DNA of 40,330 nucleotides from CAYMDD01 sp964409675 (GCA_964409675.1 CAYPEF010000006.1:1-40330), one strand, 5' to 3'. Positions 25,337 to 33,459 are shown, counted from the first letter of the stretch. The notes: generated from the sequence alone by a model not told the origin. Translations and numbers: made by a program.

Positions 25337-25575
25337 AAAACATTCTCCTTCTTGATTAACGATTCCTACGCTACCGTAAAAAAAATTAAGCCGTTGCAGG
25401 GGAGAAACGGAAGTAGCATAAAATGAATGTAAAACGATTCCATATAAGCATATGTCACAAAGAAGAAGATAATTCAGTGAATTAGTTGATAGTGGTTTTA
25501 TATTGTACTCCACGGCTTAGGCTGCCTTTTTAACATATGGGTAGCTAGCATAAGGTTATCACAAAGGATGACCCT

Positions 25576-26352
25576 ATGCGCACTTACCGCCATGCCTTAC
25601 CCTCCTCACACCCGTTCATCGGATTGTTCCGCCTATTGCCGGTTGCAGTGCTGGCGATAAGCATTCCCTTTTGGGGACATATAAGTGAGCTGGCGCAATT
25701 CACTTTGCATCTATCCGCCTGGCTGCGAAATAATGTTTCCGATCACCTTATACTTGCTTACATTACCTATATTTTTTGCCTGGCTGCTATGCTGGTGCTG
25801 AGCCTGCCACTTTTGATGCCAAGCATTATTATAGCGGCGGCGATATTCGATTTCTGGGAGGCGGTGGCGCTGGTGACCGCAGGCCGTATGTTGGCAGCTA
25901 CCACAAGTTTTGCCTTCGCTCGTTATTGTGTATCGCTAACTGAGCGGTTTGAACGCCATCCCTGGTGCATGCGCCTGCGCAACGGTATGCGTCGGGAAGG
26001 CGCCAGGTATGTGTTGCTGTTGCGGATGCTGCCCTTGGTCCCGGACAGTATTGTCAGTTACGGCATGGGGATCACTTCGCTACGCTGGCCCACCTATCTC
26101 GGCATGAGTTTCCTCGGTATGCTTCCATTAACCGTGGCATCAATTTATCTTGGCAGCGAGTTTGGCCGCTTCACGCAACTGGAGTTCTGGCGTTCCTTCC
26201 TGCCGGCACCGGAGATGATAGCGGGCGTGGTGGCGGCTATTTCTTTGTTTTATGCCGGCATGCGCCTGATATTGCGCCCGGCTGCCAATCCGTTTGAGCA
26301 TCAGCTGCCCATCGGTGCCGCCGCATACCGGCGGCGATTGATGATGGGATGA
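25576..26352 (+). CDS. TVP38/TMEM64 (VTT-domain, DedA-like) membrane protein
   Basis: A 258-residue integral membrane protein with AAAGGA seven bases before its ATG. It has about six hydrophobic segments, including re-entrant-type stretches. Diagnostic features of the VTT (SNARE-associated) domain are LLMPSIIIAAAIFDFWEAVAL near residue 80, GRMLAATTSFAFARY near 105, a conserved polar R-MLPLVPDSIVSYGMGIT stretch near 150-165, and YLGMSFLGMLPLTVASIYLG after it. Members are lipid scramblases/flippases or transporters of the DedA superfamily. It is a single gene ending at a terminator shared with the convergent lipoprotein gene. Confidence 0.85.
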   Translation: MRTYRHALPSSHPFIGLFRLLPVAVLAISIPFWGHISELAQFTLHLSAWLRNNVSDHLILAYITYIFCLAAMLVLSLPLLMPSIIIAAAIFDFWEAVALVTAGRMLAATTSFAFARYCVSLTERFERHPWCMRLRNGMRREGARYVLLLRMLPLVPDSIVSYGMGITSLRWPTYLGMSFLGMLPLTVASIYLGSEFGRFTQLEFWRSFLPAPEMIAGVVAAISLFYAGMRLILRPAANPFEHQLPIGAAAYRRRLMMG

Positions 26353-26381
26353 GGTTTCATTGCAGTCCAGATGTAGTCACA

Positions 26382-26412
26382 AAAAAACCGCTCCGGAAGG
26401 AGCGGTTTTTTT
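26382..26412. terminator. Bidirectional intrinsic terminator
   Basis: AACCGCTCC-ggaa-GGAGCGGTT with A-run before and T-run after, between the converging TVP38-like gene and the lipoprotein gene at 26433. Confidence 0.9.
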
Positions 26413-26432
26413 GTAATATCTGAATGCGCTAT

Positions 26433-26678
26433 CTAGCGCTTCCAGATTGGGCGGCCCAGATTGACGTCGCGGTCGCTGGTCAGTGCGCCCGCCGCCGCGC
26501 CGACGCCTGCGCCAACCAGCGCGCCGGTGCCAACGCTGCCGCCGGTAACCGCCGAGCCTATCGCGCCGACGCCCGCGCCCAGCCCCGCGCCGGAAATCGC
26601 TCGGTCCGAAGTGGAATAGCCGCAGGCGCTGAGCAGGCTCACACAGCCTGCAACGCAGAGAATGGAAAGTTTAGACAT
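26433..26678 (-). CDS. Glycine-zipper lipoprotein
   Basis: An 81-residue lipoprotein starting at 26678 (AAGGAGG five bases upstream). The lipobox is LLSAC-G. The mature part is a run of G-x-x-x-G repeats (GAGLGAGVGAIGSAVTGG, GALVGAGVGAAAGAL), i.e. two glycine-zipper helices, then a charged tail ending RPIWKR. It resembles OsmB/SlyB-like outer-membrane stress lipoproteins. The first 24 residues of a longer in-frame reading lack a ribosome binding site and contain no signal sequence. Confidence 0.82.
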   Translation of the reverse strand: MSKLSILCVAGCVSLLSACGYSTSDRAISGAGLGAGVGAIGSAVTGGSVGTGALVGAGVGAAAGALTSDRDVNLGRPIWKR

Positions 26679-26872
26679 AGAGACCTCCTTACGTTGTGAC
26701 CCTCTCATCCTGCCGCAAGCGCCATAAGAATTCGCTAGGCAAAGAAGCAAGTGATATTAAGAAGTTATCGGTAAGAAAGCCGGCGGGTGCGCAACAGGCA
26801 GGGTATGACAGCGGCATAAACACCATTAAAAATGGTGCAGGCCGGTAAGATATACCGTGTTTTACCCATTCC

Positions 26873-26952
26873 CCGTCATTGCGAGCGCCAGCGAAGCGAT
26901 CCATGTTGAAGCATGGATAGCTGGATTGCTTCGCTGACGGTCGCAATGACGG
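26873..26952. repeat. 80-bp imperfect palindromic extragenic element
   Basis: Two 31-base arms (26873-26903 and 26922-26952) are complementary at 28 of 31 positions around an 18-base centre, giving one long hairpin. Its ends read CCGTCATTGCGAGC and CGCAATGACGG. Such 'GTCATTGCGAGC...AAGC(A/G)ATCCA' palindromes are familiar dispersed repeats in several bacterial genomes. It lies in the 531-bp gene-free stretch 26679-27209, which otherwise holds a small CACCAT/ATGGTG palindrome near 26821 and the kdpE terminator, and no credible gene. Confidence 0.75.
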
Positions 26953-27155
26953 AAACAAGGGATTTTTATAGCCACTCTACATAACAATTTATCATCGCCT
27001 AAATTTTCCGCAGGAAAATGATAGGGCGATCCATGCCGCACCCTCCGCTCGATCCCCCTATAATTCCTACGCAATTCGGGGAATGATGAATGGTGTGGTT
27101 TTATTTGCAATAACTACGCCATCACATCAGACCGGCAGCCGCCATCGCGCCGCGC

Positions 27156-27185
27156 AAAAAAAAGCCCTTCCCGGATGGGAAGGGC
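27156..27185 (-). terminator. Intrinsic terminator of the kdpE-like gene
   Basis: GCCCTTCCC-ggat-GGGAAGGGC, a perfect nine-pair stem. On the minus strand it is followed by TTTTTTTT. It lies 25 bases beyond the stop of the regulator gene at 27210. Confidence 0.92.
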
Positions 27186-27209
27186 AACAGGGGGATTAAA
27201 AGTGTTTTC

Positions 27210-27956
27210 TTACGCGCTAGCCATGGCCTTGGGGGGAGTGGTTGTGGTCTGCGCCGTGTCCTTGACTTCCATGCGGTAGCCGATGCCGGGCTCGGTGACG
27301 ATATATTCCGGGTCGGACGCGCTCACTTCGATCTTCTCGCGCAGCTGGCTAACATAAACGCGCAGATACTGCGTATTCTCGCCGTGCGCCGGACCCCAGA
27401 CGTCTTTCAAAATCTGGCGGTGGGTAAGCATCTTGCCGCGGTTGAGGATGAAATAACGCAGCAATTCATATTCCTTCGGCGTAAAGAACACTTTTTTATC
27501 ATGCAGGTATACTTCGTGGCGCACCAGATCCATGCGGATATAGCCGTTGACGATCTCCGGCTCGCCCGCCTCGCGCACCGCCATCTTGCGCAAATTGGCG
27601 TGGATGCGCGCGAGCAATACGTCGGCATTGAAGGGTTTCACGATATAATCGTCGGCGCCGAGATTGAGCGCCTTGGCGATTTCATCGTCCCCGGCGCGCA
27701 CCGACAGCACGATGATCGGCGTCTGAGACCACTGGCGGATGCCGGCGATCACTTCCTTGCCGTCAATGTCAGGCAGGCCCAGATCGAGCAGGATCAGCTC
27801 CGGCTTGATCGAGGCGGAAAGGCGGATCGCCTGCTTGCCGCTTTCGCATTCCTCGACGCGAAAATCGGAGGCTTCGAGGTAGATATTGAGCAGCTTGCGG
27901 ATCTGCGGCTCGTCATCGACGACCAGGATGGTGTTTTTCTTCTCGTTCATGGGCAT
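27210..27956 (-). CDS. KdpE-like OmpR-family response regulator
   Basis: A 248-residue protein. The receiver domain has the acidic pair in ILVVDDEP, phospho-acceptor D58 (LLDLGLPDIDG), the conserved S in IIVLSVRA and K in YIVKPF. An OmpR-type winged helix follows: FTPKEYELLRYFILNRGKMLTHRQIL (HTH), TQYLRVYVSQLREKIE and a VTEPGIGYRM wing. The KdpE hallmarks (LSVR, YLRVYVSQLR-x-K-x-E) are clear. The ATG at 27956 (AAGG four bases upstream) or at 27950 could be the start. It is on the opposite strand to, and 2.1 kb from, the KdpD-like kinase, which is presumably its partner; no kdpFABC operon is in sight. Confidence 0.9.
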   Translation of the reverse strand: MPMNEKKNTILVVDDEPQIRKLLNIYLEASDFRVEECESGKQAIRLSASIKPELILLDLGLPDIDGKEVIAGIRQWSQTPIIVLSVRAGDDEIAKALNLGADDYIVKPFNADVLLARIHANLRKMAVREAGEPEIVNGYIRMDLVRHEVYLHDKKVFFTPKEYELLRYFILNRGKMLTHRQILKDVWGPAHGENTQYLRVYVSQLREKIEVSASDPEYIVTEPGIGYRMEVKDTAQTTTTPPKAMASA

Positions 27957-28246
27957 GCTGCCTTTCTCGGTGATACTTTAATTATAGGTTATTATTAACC
28001 TTTGGCAAATACCTAATCTTGCGTTTGCACGCAATTGCCATAGGGCGATAATGGGCACTGTAAGCGTGAAATCATCAAAACGATGTGCGCATGCGCCGGG
28101 AGGCGTATAAATTTTCCATAAATTTTCCATAAATGCCGCTGCCGCCCGCCTATGACCGATTTACGGCAGCACCGTCATGCGGGGCAGAGAATTTATGGCA
28201 TTCCTGCCTATGGTAAAGGGTAACATTGATTGATGAGGATATCGCC

Positions 28247-28483
28247 ATGGGAACCACCACCACCCGTTCTTCCGACCCGCGCACGCCGGTGCAGACACGC
28301 GGTAATATACTGGTGTTATTCGTCGTCCTCGCGCTGGCGGGGGCGGCTGCCTACGGATATTTCTATGCCAAGGCGAGCAAGGACGCCGGCCCGCAGGCGG
28401 CGCTGCCCATGACCGCGCAGCCGGAAGCCACCCGCTCGGATGAAAGCCCTACCACGGCGGCCACGCCGGTGACGCGCCAGTAA
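28247..28483 (+). CDS. Small single-pass membrane protein before the assembly gap
   Basis: A 78-residue protein starting at ATG 28247, with GAGG eight bases upstream. An N-terminal polar, threonine-rich segment precedes one hydrophobic helix (NILVLFVVLALAGAAAYGYFY) and a low-complexity Ala/Pro/Thr tail. The stop codon is five bases before the N gap, so the frame is complete. No family recognised. The 290-bp spacer upstream contains a tandem 11-base duplication (AAATTTTCCAT twice, near 28109-28130) and nothing else I can identify. Confidence 0.45.
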   Translation: MGTTTTRSSDPRTPVQTRGNILVLFVVLALAGAAAYGYFYAKASKDAGPQAALPMTAQPEATRSDESPTTAATPVTRQ

Positions 28484-28488
28484 CCGGG

Positions 28489-28588
28489 NNNNNNNNNNNN
28501 NNNNNNNNNNNNNNNNNNNNNNNNNNNNNNNNNNNNNNNNNNNNNNNNNNNNNNNNNNNNNNNNNNNNNNNNNNNNNNNNNNNNNNNN
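28489..28588. other. Assembly gap of exactly 100 N
   Basis: Unknown sequence. The 13 bases before the gap (28476-28488) and the 13 bases after it (28589-28601) are identical, GCCAGTAACCGGG. This suggests the two contig ends actually overlap, or that a short repeat blocked assembly; the fixed length 100 is a scaffolding convention, not a measurement. Confidence 0.98.
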
Positions 28589-28671
28589 GCCAGTAACCGG
28601 GATTGCACCGGCGCTTCCACCGGGCGGGTTTTTTTGCTAAGGCTAGAGGGTAACGCTGAAGGGATTCATCC

Positions 28672-29091
28672 ATGCGCTTCCTGCTGCCCGATACCGAAAA
28701 CCCAATCACCATTCCGCTGTTTTCCATGCCGGTGGCGGCGGGCTTTCCGTCTCCCGCCGACGACCATATCGAAACCAAGCTCGACCTGAACCAGCACCTC
28801 ATCAAGCACCCGGCAGCTACCTTTATGGTGCGTGCTCAGGGCGATTCGATGGTGGGGGCGGGCATTCACCATAATGATTTGCTGGTGGTGGACCGTTCGC
28901 TCACCGCGCATGACAAAAGCATCGTGATTGCCATCGTGAACGGCGAATTCACTGTCAAGCGCCTGCGCAAGTTCGACGACCGGTTGATCCTGCAACCGGA
29001 AAACCCCGCCTATAAGCCGCTGATCATCCAGTCCGGGATGGATTTTGAAGTCTGGGGCGTGGTGACCAGCGTCATCCATTCGCTGGCCTGA
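28672..29091 (+). CDS. umuD: UmuD-like SOS mutagenesis protease subunit
   Basis: A 139-residue LexA/UmuD-family autoprotease; the processed form assembles with UmuC as DNA polymerase V. The self-cleavage site is A23-G24 (PVAAGFPSP), the nucleophile S59 (GDSMVG) and the general base K96 (FTVKRL). These match E. coli UmuD (cleavage C24-G25, S60, K97) in spacing. No LexA box of the alphaproteobacterial GTTC-N7-GTTC type is visible in the 83 bases between the gap and the start, so it may lie in or beyond the gap. It heads a three-gene operon with a membrane protein and umuC. Confidence 0.93.
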   Translation: MRFLLPDTENPITIPLFSMPVAAGFPSPADDHIETKLDLNQHLIKHPAATFMVRAQGDSMVGAGIHHNDLLVVDRSLTAHDKSIVIAIVNGEFTVKRLRKFDDRLILQPENPAYKPLIIQSGMDFEVWGVVTSVIHSLA

Positions 29092-29092
29092 C

Positions 29093-29431
29093 ATGTATTT
29101 CCTGCTGAAAACCCTGCTTAGCGCGCTGGTGATCGCCTCCGCTTCGGAAGCCTCCCGTCGCTCCACCCTGCTCGGTGCCCTGCTGGTGTCGCTGCCGCTT
29201 ACCTCCATCCTTGCCTTCTGCTGGGTCTATTACGAGCAGCGCGACGCGCAGCAGATCATCGCCTTGAGCTACGACGTGGCGTGGCTGGTGCTGCCTTCCC
29301 TACTTTTCTTCATCGCGCTGCCGCTGTTGCTGAGGGTGAACCTGCCGTTCATCCCCGCCATGCTGCTATCCTGCGGGATTATGGCGGGCGGGTACTGGCT
29401 GAGTGTGATGCTGAAAAAAGCATGGATGTGA
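29093..29431 (+). CDS. DUF3147-like integral membrane protein between umuD and umuC
   Basis: A 112-residue protein starting one base after the umuD stop and ending four bases before umuC. Four hydrophobic segments: ~2-18, 27-46 (LLGALLVSLPLTSILAF), 62-80 and 86-106. The pattern S-x-x-x-(R/S)-R-S-T-L-LGALLVSLPLTSILA is typical of DUF3147 proteins. Nothing links that family to translesion synthesis, so its placement inside the umuDC operon is odd but clearly polycistronic. Confidence 0.75.
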   Translation: MYFLLKTLLSALVIASASEASRRSTLLGALLVSLPLTSILAFCWVYYEQRDAQQIIALSYDVAWLVLPSLLFFIALPLLLRVNLPFIPAMLLSCGIMAGGYWLSVMLKKAWM

Positions 29432-29435
29432 CCCC

Positions 29436-30686
29436 ATGTTCGCACTGGTCGATTGCAATAATTTCTTCGTCTCCTGCGAGCGGGTGTTTAATCCGGCGCT
29501 TCGCCGCGTGCCGGTGGTGGTGCTCTCCAACAATGACGGTTGCATCATCTCCCGCTCCGGCGAAGCTAAGGCGCTCGGCATCCCAATGGGCGCGCCGTAC
29601 TTCAAAGTCCGCGACCAGCTGGAGCGCCACCGCGTGCGCGTGTTCTCCTCCAATTTCCAGCTTTACGGCGATATGTCGGGCCGGGTGATGCGCGTGCTGG
29701 AGATGTTCGGCGAGGTGGAGGTGTACAGCATCGACGAAGCCTTCCTGCCGCTTGCTTTGCAGGATAGGGAGGCATTGCGGGCCTACGCAGAGCGCATCCG
29801 CGCCATCATTCAGCAATGGACGGGGATTCCGGTGTCGGTCGGCATCGCCCCCACGAAAACGCTGGCAAAACTTGCGGCGGAAACGGCTAAAAAGGGCGAG
29901 GGCGTTGCACTGCTCACGGAAGAAGGGGAGCGCGAGTCCACGCTGCGCGCCACCCCGGTGGAGGATATATGGGGCATTGGGCGCAATCTGTCGCTGACGC
30001 TGCGCCTGTCGGGCATCAACACTGCCTGGGATCTGGCGCAGGCGCATGACGGGCGCTTGCGCAAAAGCTTCAACGTGACGATGGTGCGCAAATCCTGGGA
30101 ACTGCGCGGCCTTTCCTGCGCGCAGGATGATGCGGTGCCGCAGCATAAAAAAGCGATTCTCTCTTCCCGTTCGTTTGGTCAGGCAATCACGAAACTGCCG
30201 GAGCTGAAGGAAGCCGCTGCCAGCTTCACCGCCAAGGCCGCCCGCAAGCTGCGCGCGCAAGGCTCGTTGGCAGGGGCGATGGTGGTGGGTGTGCGCGGCG
30301 GCAAATATGACGAAAAACCGCATTACCTGCAGGCGCTGCTGGAATTCCCCGTCCCGACGGATGACACCGCCGAGCTGATGCGCTATGCGCACCAGGCCGT
30401 GGAGCGTATGTTCACCCCCGGCAGGCGATACAAGAAATGCAGTGTCATGCTGACCTCCTTCACCGCCAAAGGGCAGGAGCAGCATACGCTGTTTCACACG
30501 CGCGCACCGGAGGAAATCGCCCGCCGCGCCCGCCTGCATCGCGCGCTGGATACGCTGCAATCGCGCTTCGGCGAGCAGGCAGTAATGTACGGCGCGCAAG
30601 GTATGCACCCGGCATGGAGCGGTAAATCCGAACAATGCTCGCCGCGCTATACAACGCGATGGGAGGAGCTATTAACGGTAAAGTAA
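29436..30686 (+). CDS. umuC: UmuC-like Y-family DNA polymerase (Pol V catalytic subunit)
   Basis: A 416-residue translesion polymerase, normal length for UmuC (422 in E. coli). The N-terminal catalytic motif is ALVDCNNFFVSCE, the second YSIDEAFL (catalytic D-E), then SVGIAPTKTLAKLAAE (fingers) and the thumb HhH around VEDIWGIGRNLSLTLRLSGI. The C-terminal UmuC-specific region (AVERMFTPGRRYKKCSVML and the W-x-x-L end) is present. It needs activated UmuD and RecA. It is co-transcribed with umuD and the membrane protein between them. Confidence 0.95.
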   Translation: MFALVDCNNFFVSCERVFNPALRRVPVVVLSNNDGCIISRSGEAKALGIPMGAPYFKVRDQLERHRVRVFSSNFQLYGDMSGRVMRVLEMFGEVEVYSIDEAFLPLALQDREALRAYAERIRAIIQQWTGIPVSVGIAPTKTLAKLAAETAKKGEGVALLTEEGERESTLRATPVEDIWGIGRNLSLTLRLSGINTAWDLAQAHDGRLRKSFNVTMVRKSWELRGLSCAQDDAVPQHKKAILSSRSFGQAITKLPELKEAAASFTAKAARKLRAQGSLAGAMVVGVRGGKYDEKPHYLQALLEFPVPTDDTAELMRYAHQAVERMFTPGRRYKKCSVMLTSFTAKGQEQHTLFHTRAPEEIARRARLHRALDTLQSRFGEQAVMYGAQGMHPAWSGKSEQCSPRYTTRWEELLTVK

Positions 30687-30794
30687 ATTTTTTTGCCTAA
30701 ATAATGCCTGGATAAAGCGATCCCGGTTTCATTCTGGACATCGCAATGCGAATCGCGTACATACGCCATTTTTTAGGGAGTGAATCAACTATCT

Positions 30795-31499
30795 ATGTGT
30801 TGGAGCGGTGAAGCGTCTGCCGTACTGGCGGCGATTGGTATAGGCAGCACAGCCTATGCCGCCTATAAAAAAGAACCGACGCCCTTGTGGATCTGTCTGG
30901 GGTATTTTTCCCTGATGGAGCTGCTGCAGGCTTTCACCTACTCGGTAATTGATCGCTGCGAGCTGCCCTCCAACCAGATCGCCACCCTGTTCGGCTATCT
31001 GCATATCGCGTTCCAGCCGTTTTTCGTCAACATGGTATCGCTGCATTTCATTGATCAGAAAGTGGCGAAAAAGATTGAGCCGTTCGTCTATACCATCTGT
31101 TTCGCCATGGCGCTGGTGATGCTGCTGAAGCTCTATCCCTTCGAATGGGCGGGGCAGTGCACGCCGCAGATCAATGCGCTGTGCAGCGACAAGCTCTGCT
31201 CAGTGCATGGGGAATGGCATATCGCCTGGGAGGTGCCGGTGAATGGCTTGTTTCCCAATTTCTCAGCCTACCTGACGGCCGGCTTTATCCTGCCTATCCT
31301 CTACGGCTCCTGGCGCTTTACGCTCTATCACGCCTTGGTCGGCCCGATCCTCGCCTATAGCACCACCAGCAACATGAACGAATGGCCCGCCATCTGGTGC
31401 CTGTTTTCCATTGGCTTGCTGCTGCTGGTGCTGAAAACCCCCCTGCGCCGGATATTATATGTGCGCAGCTGGTGGTGGTGGAGATGGACGAGGAAATAG
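30795..31499 (+). CDS. DUF5765-like integral membrane protein
   Basis: A 234-residue protein. I chose ATG 30795 because family members begin MCW(S/A)-x-EAS; the GTG at 30780 overlaps the AGGGAG site. Seven or so hydrophobic helices are interrupted by conserved-looking polar residues: PTPLWICLGYFSLMELLQAFTY, an FGYLHIAFQPFFVN stretch with a histidine, and a periplasmic loop with three cysteines (QCTPQINALCSDKLCSVHGEWHI). The C-terminus is rich in Trp and Arg. Members of this family occur in alphaproteobacteria; the function is unknown to me. It appears monocistronic. Confidence 0.75.
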   Translation: MCWSGEASAVLAAIGIGSTAYAAYKKEPTPLWICLGYFSLMELLQAFTYSVIDRCELPSNQIATLFGYLHIAFQPFFVNMVSLHFIDQKVAKKIEPFVYTICFAMALVMLLKLYPFEWAGQCTPQINALCSDKLCSVHGEWHIAWEVPVNGLFPNFSAYLTAGFILPILYGSWRFTLYHALVGPILAYSTTSNMNEWPAIWCLFSIGLLLLVLKTPLRRILYVRSWWWWRWTRK

Positions 31500-31574
31500 A
31501 GGGACTGTATATTTTCAGGTCACGCATGTGCGGCAGAGCGTTTTTCGTGCTGCCAAGGTCTCAATCCAGGTAGA

Positions 31575-32522
31575 TTAAAGCGCATTTACCGCCTCCAGCA
31601 GATCATGCAGCTTCGACTGTAATTCATCGGGACTAAATGGCTTGGAAATATAATCGTCCATGCCTGCCTTCAGGCAACGCTCACGATCTCCGGCCATAAC
31701 ATGGGCTGTCATGCCGATAATAGGTACGTGCGAGCCGCTTTGACGCTCATATTCACGAATTTTGCGCGTGGCTTCCAGGCCGTTCATGCCGTGCATCTGT
31801 ACATCCATCAATACGGCGGCGAAGCGCTCGTTTCTGATCTTTTCCACCGCCTCCATGCCGTTTGACGCTACTTTACAACGGTAGCCGAATTGTTCGAGAA
31901 ACGTTCTGGCAACCAATATGTTTGCAGGATTATCTTCCACCAACAGAATACTTGCAGCGGGGCGGCTGATAGATTGTGCAAAAATTTCGGGCAGCGAATG
32001 GTTGGATTGCTGGAACTCCGTATCGCTTGCTATTTTGAGCGGTATGCGGAAGGTGAAGACGGAGCCTTTTCCCACTGTGCTTTCTACGGTAATCGTACCG
32101 CCCATAATTTTAGCAAGGGTTTTGGTAATGGCAAGGCCCAGGCCCGTTCCGCCGTATTTACGGTTAATGGAGGAATCGGCCTACACGAATTTTTCGAAAA
32201 TCGTCTCCAGCTTGTCCGGCGCGATGCCGATGCCGGTATCTTCCACGGCAATTGAGACGTGAAGCATGTCCGGCGTTTCGGCCTGTTCACTGGTAATGCA
32301 AATATGGATGCCGCCTTTTTCGGTAAACTTGATTGCATTACTAAAGAGATTAAGCAGGATTTGGCGAATACGGAAAGGATCGCCGATAAATGTGCCCCCG
32401 TGGATAGAATGGCCTTCGCCGCTTAAATATAACTGCTTTTCTTGCGCACGCATGATGAACATGCGCACCACGTCCTGAACACACGTATTACGGCATAAAG
32501 AAGCAATGGGGAAAACGGGCAT
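31575..32522 (-). pseudogene. Broken hybrid histidine kinase (HATPase + receiver), amber-interrupted and N-terminally truncated
   Basis: One continuous frame, apart from a TAG at 32181-32183, encodes a HATPase_c domain followed by a receiver domain. Upstream of the stop is DPFRIRQILLNLFSNAIKF (N-box) and VEDTGIGIAPDKLETIFEKF (G1). The stop comes directly after FEKFV, where homologues have Q before AD-x-S. The frame then resumes as ADSSINRKYGGTGLGLAITK (G2) and a receiver with phospho-acceptor in VLMDVQMHGMNGLE and K in ISKPFSPDELQ. The HisKA phosphorylated-histidine domain and all sensor sequence are missing: the frame begins only just before NTCVQDVVRMF, with stops directly upstream. The receiver half from 32105 could still be translated alone. 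Confidence 0.85.
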
Positions 32523-32630
32523 TTATTATTTAAAAGAGCATGAGTTTCTTATAAAAAAAGGAGCATAATCTGGCATTGGAGTTTGACTTTGCGTTGCCAC
32601 GTTAAGCACTAACCTCCGATAGGAGGAATT

Positions 32631-32960
32631 ATGAAAACGATTTTACCGGATGCGCCTTCTGCGCTTTATCGAAAACAAATCAGCAATATTGCAGCCCGCA
32701 TGTGGCGTTTAACCACGGAAACGGCTCTACACCCCTTGCGCAATATGACAGCCTTTAGCAAAGTTCAGCAGGATTTCAACGAGGCCGAGAAAGAAGCATA
32801 CTTGTGCTGCTCCGTCATGGATACCGCATCCGTTGAGAATGAGGACAGGGCGGATAATGCAACCACTGCGGTAATGGCGGAAATGGTGCATCTTAGAAAT
32901 AACGCCAGCAGCCTGATTGAGAAAGAACCCAATAAACAGCTTGAAGAACTGCATTCTTAG
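32631..32960 (+). CDS. Small helical protein of the 'EAYLCC' type (paralogue of 5122-5529)
   Basis: A 109-residue protein with AGGAGG four bases before the ATG. It is predicted to be all-helical. The string EAYLCC near residue 57 and the flanking helices (W-x-LTTETALHPL before; MAEMVHLRNNASSLI after) parallel the protein at 5122-5529, but this one is more acidic. An AGGAG with an A-run is also found about 80 bases further upstream. No known family. It sits between a dead kinase gene and cspA and is not obviously in an operon. Confidence 0.6.
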   Translation: MKTILPDAPSALYRKQISNIAARMWRLTTETALHPLRNMTAFSKVQQDFNEAEKEAYLCCSVMDTASVENEDRADNATTAVMAEMVHLRNNASSLIEKEPNKQLEELHS

Positions 32961-33124
32961 CCGCCTGTGAATAAGCTGGCATTAACCGCAGGAATGGTAT
33001 ATAAAGACCGCAGAGTTCGTTATTACTCTTCTTTATGACAGTTGCCGCTTATATGGCGGGTGCTAAGCACAATCTCTAAGATTTCCTTTGGTTTTCTTTC
33101 ATTTTCTCTGACGTTTAAGAGGGC

Positions 33125-33174
33125 AAGGCTACAGCCTTATTCAGACTCTTGGTCTGCCCGCATTCCGCGGGCAG
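33125..33174 (+). promoter_or_regulatory. Structured 5' leader of cspA
   Basis: Within the ~240-bp spacer upstream of cspA three hairpins lie in line: AAGGC/GCCTT (33125-33138), AGAC/GTCT, and a perfect CTGCCCGC-attcc-GCGGGCAG (33154-33174). The last ends 26 bases before the start codon. Long folded leaders are a known way to control csp mRNAs by temperature; that this one does is inference. Confidence 0.45.
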
Positions 33175-33200
33175 CTTAACGCCATTGAAAGGAAAATCTT

Positions 33201-33410
33201 ATGGCTAATGGTACTGTGAAGTGGTTCAACCCCATGAAGGGGTTTGGTTTTATTCAATCGGATCAGGGCGGCAAGGATGACTTCGTCCATATCAGCGCAC
33301 TTGAGCGCGCGGGTATTTCGACCCTGAATGAAGGCCAGCGTGTTTCTTATGATCTTGCCACCAATAAAGGCAAGACCGCAGCAGCGAACATAAAGCTTCT
33401 CGCAGCCTAA
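33201..33410 (+). CDS. Cold-shock domain protein (CspA family)
   Basis: A 69-residue single OB-fold RNA/ssDNA chaperone. The RNP1 motif is KGFGFIQ and RNP2 is DDFVHIS, preceded by the usual N-terminal strand GTVKWFNP. The C-terminus matches the family length. AGGA lies seven bases upstream of the ATG. It is preceded by a structured leader and followed by a perfect hairpin, so it is a free-standing transcript. Confidence 0.96.
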   Translation: MANGTVKWFNPMKGFGFIQSDQGGKDDFVHISALERAGISTLNEGQRVSYDLATNKGKTAAANIKLLAA

Positions 33411-33419
33411 TGCGGCTTT

Positions 33420-33459
33420 AGTCATGGCGGTACAGGTTCGCTCCTTTACCGCCATGACT
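33420..33459 (+). terminator. Perfect hairpin downstream of cspA
   Basis: AGTCATGGCGGTA (33420-33432) and its exact complement (33447-33459) enclose a 14-base loop. It starts 10 bases after the cspA stop. No T-run follows, so it may stabilise the mRNA end or act as a factor-dependent terminator. Confidence 0.5.

Noticed and set aside
26689..26958. 89-codon minus-strand frame
   Set aside because: Most of it is a reading of the 80-bp palindromic repeat and the spacer; no ribosome binding site.
29379..30635. Minus-strand frame of 418 codons opposite umuC
   Set aside because: Antisense shadow of umuC; His/Arg/Gln-rich composition typical of reverse-frame reading, no domain.
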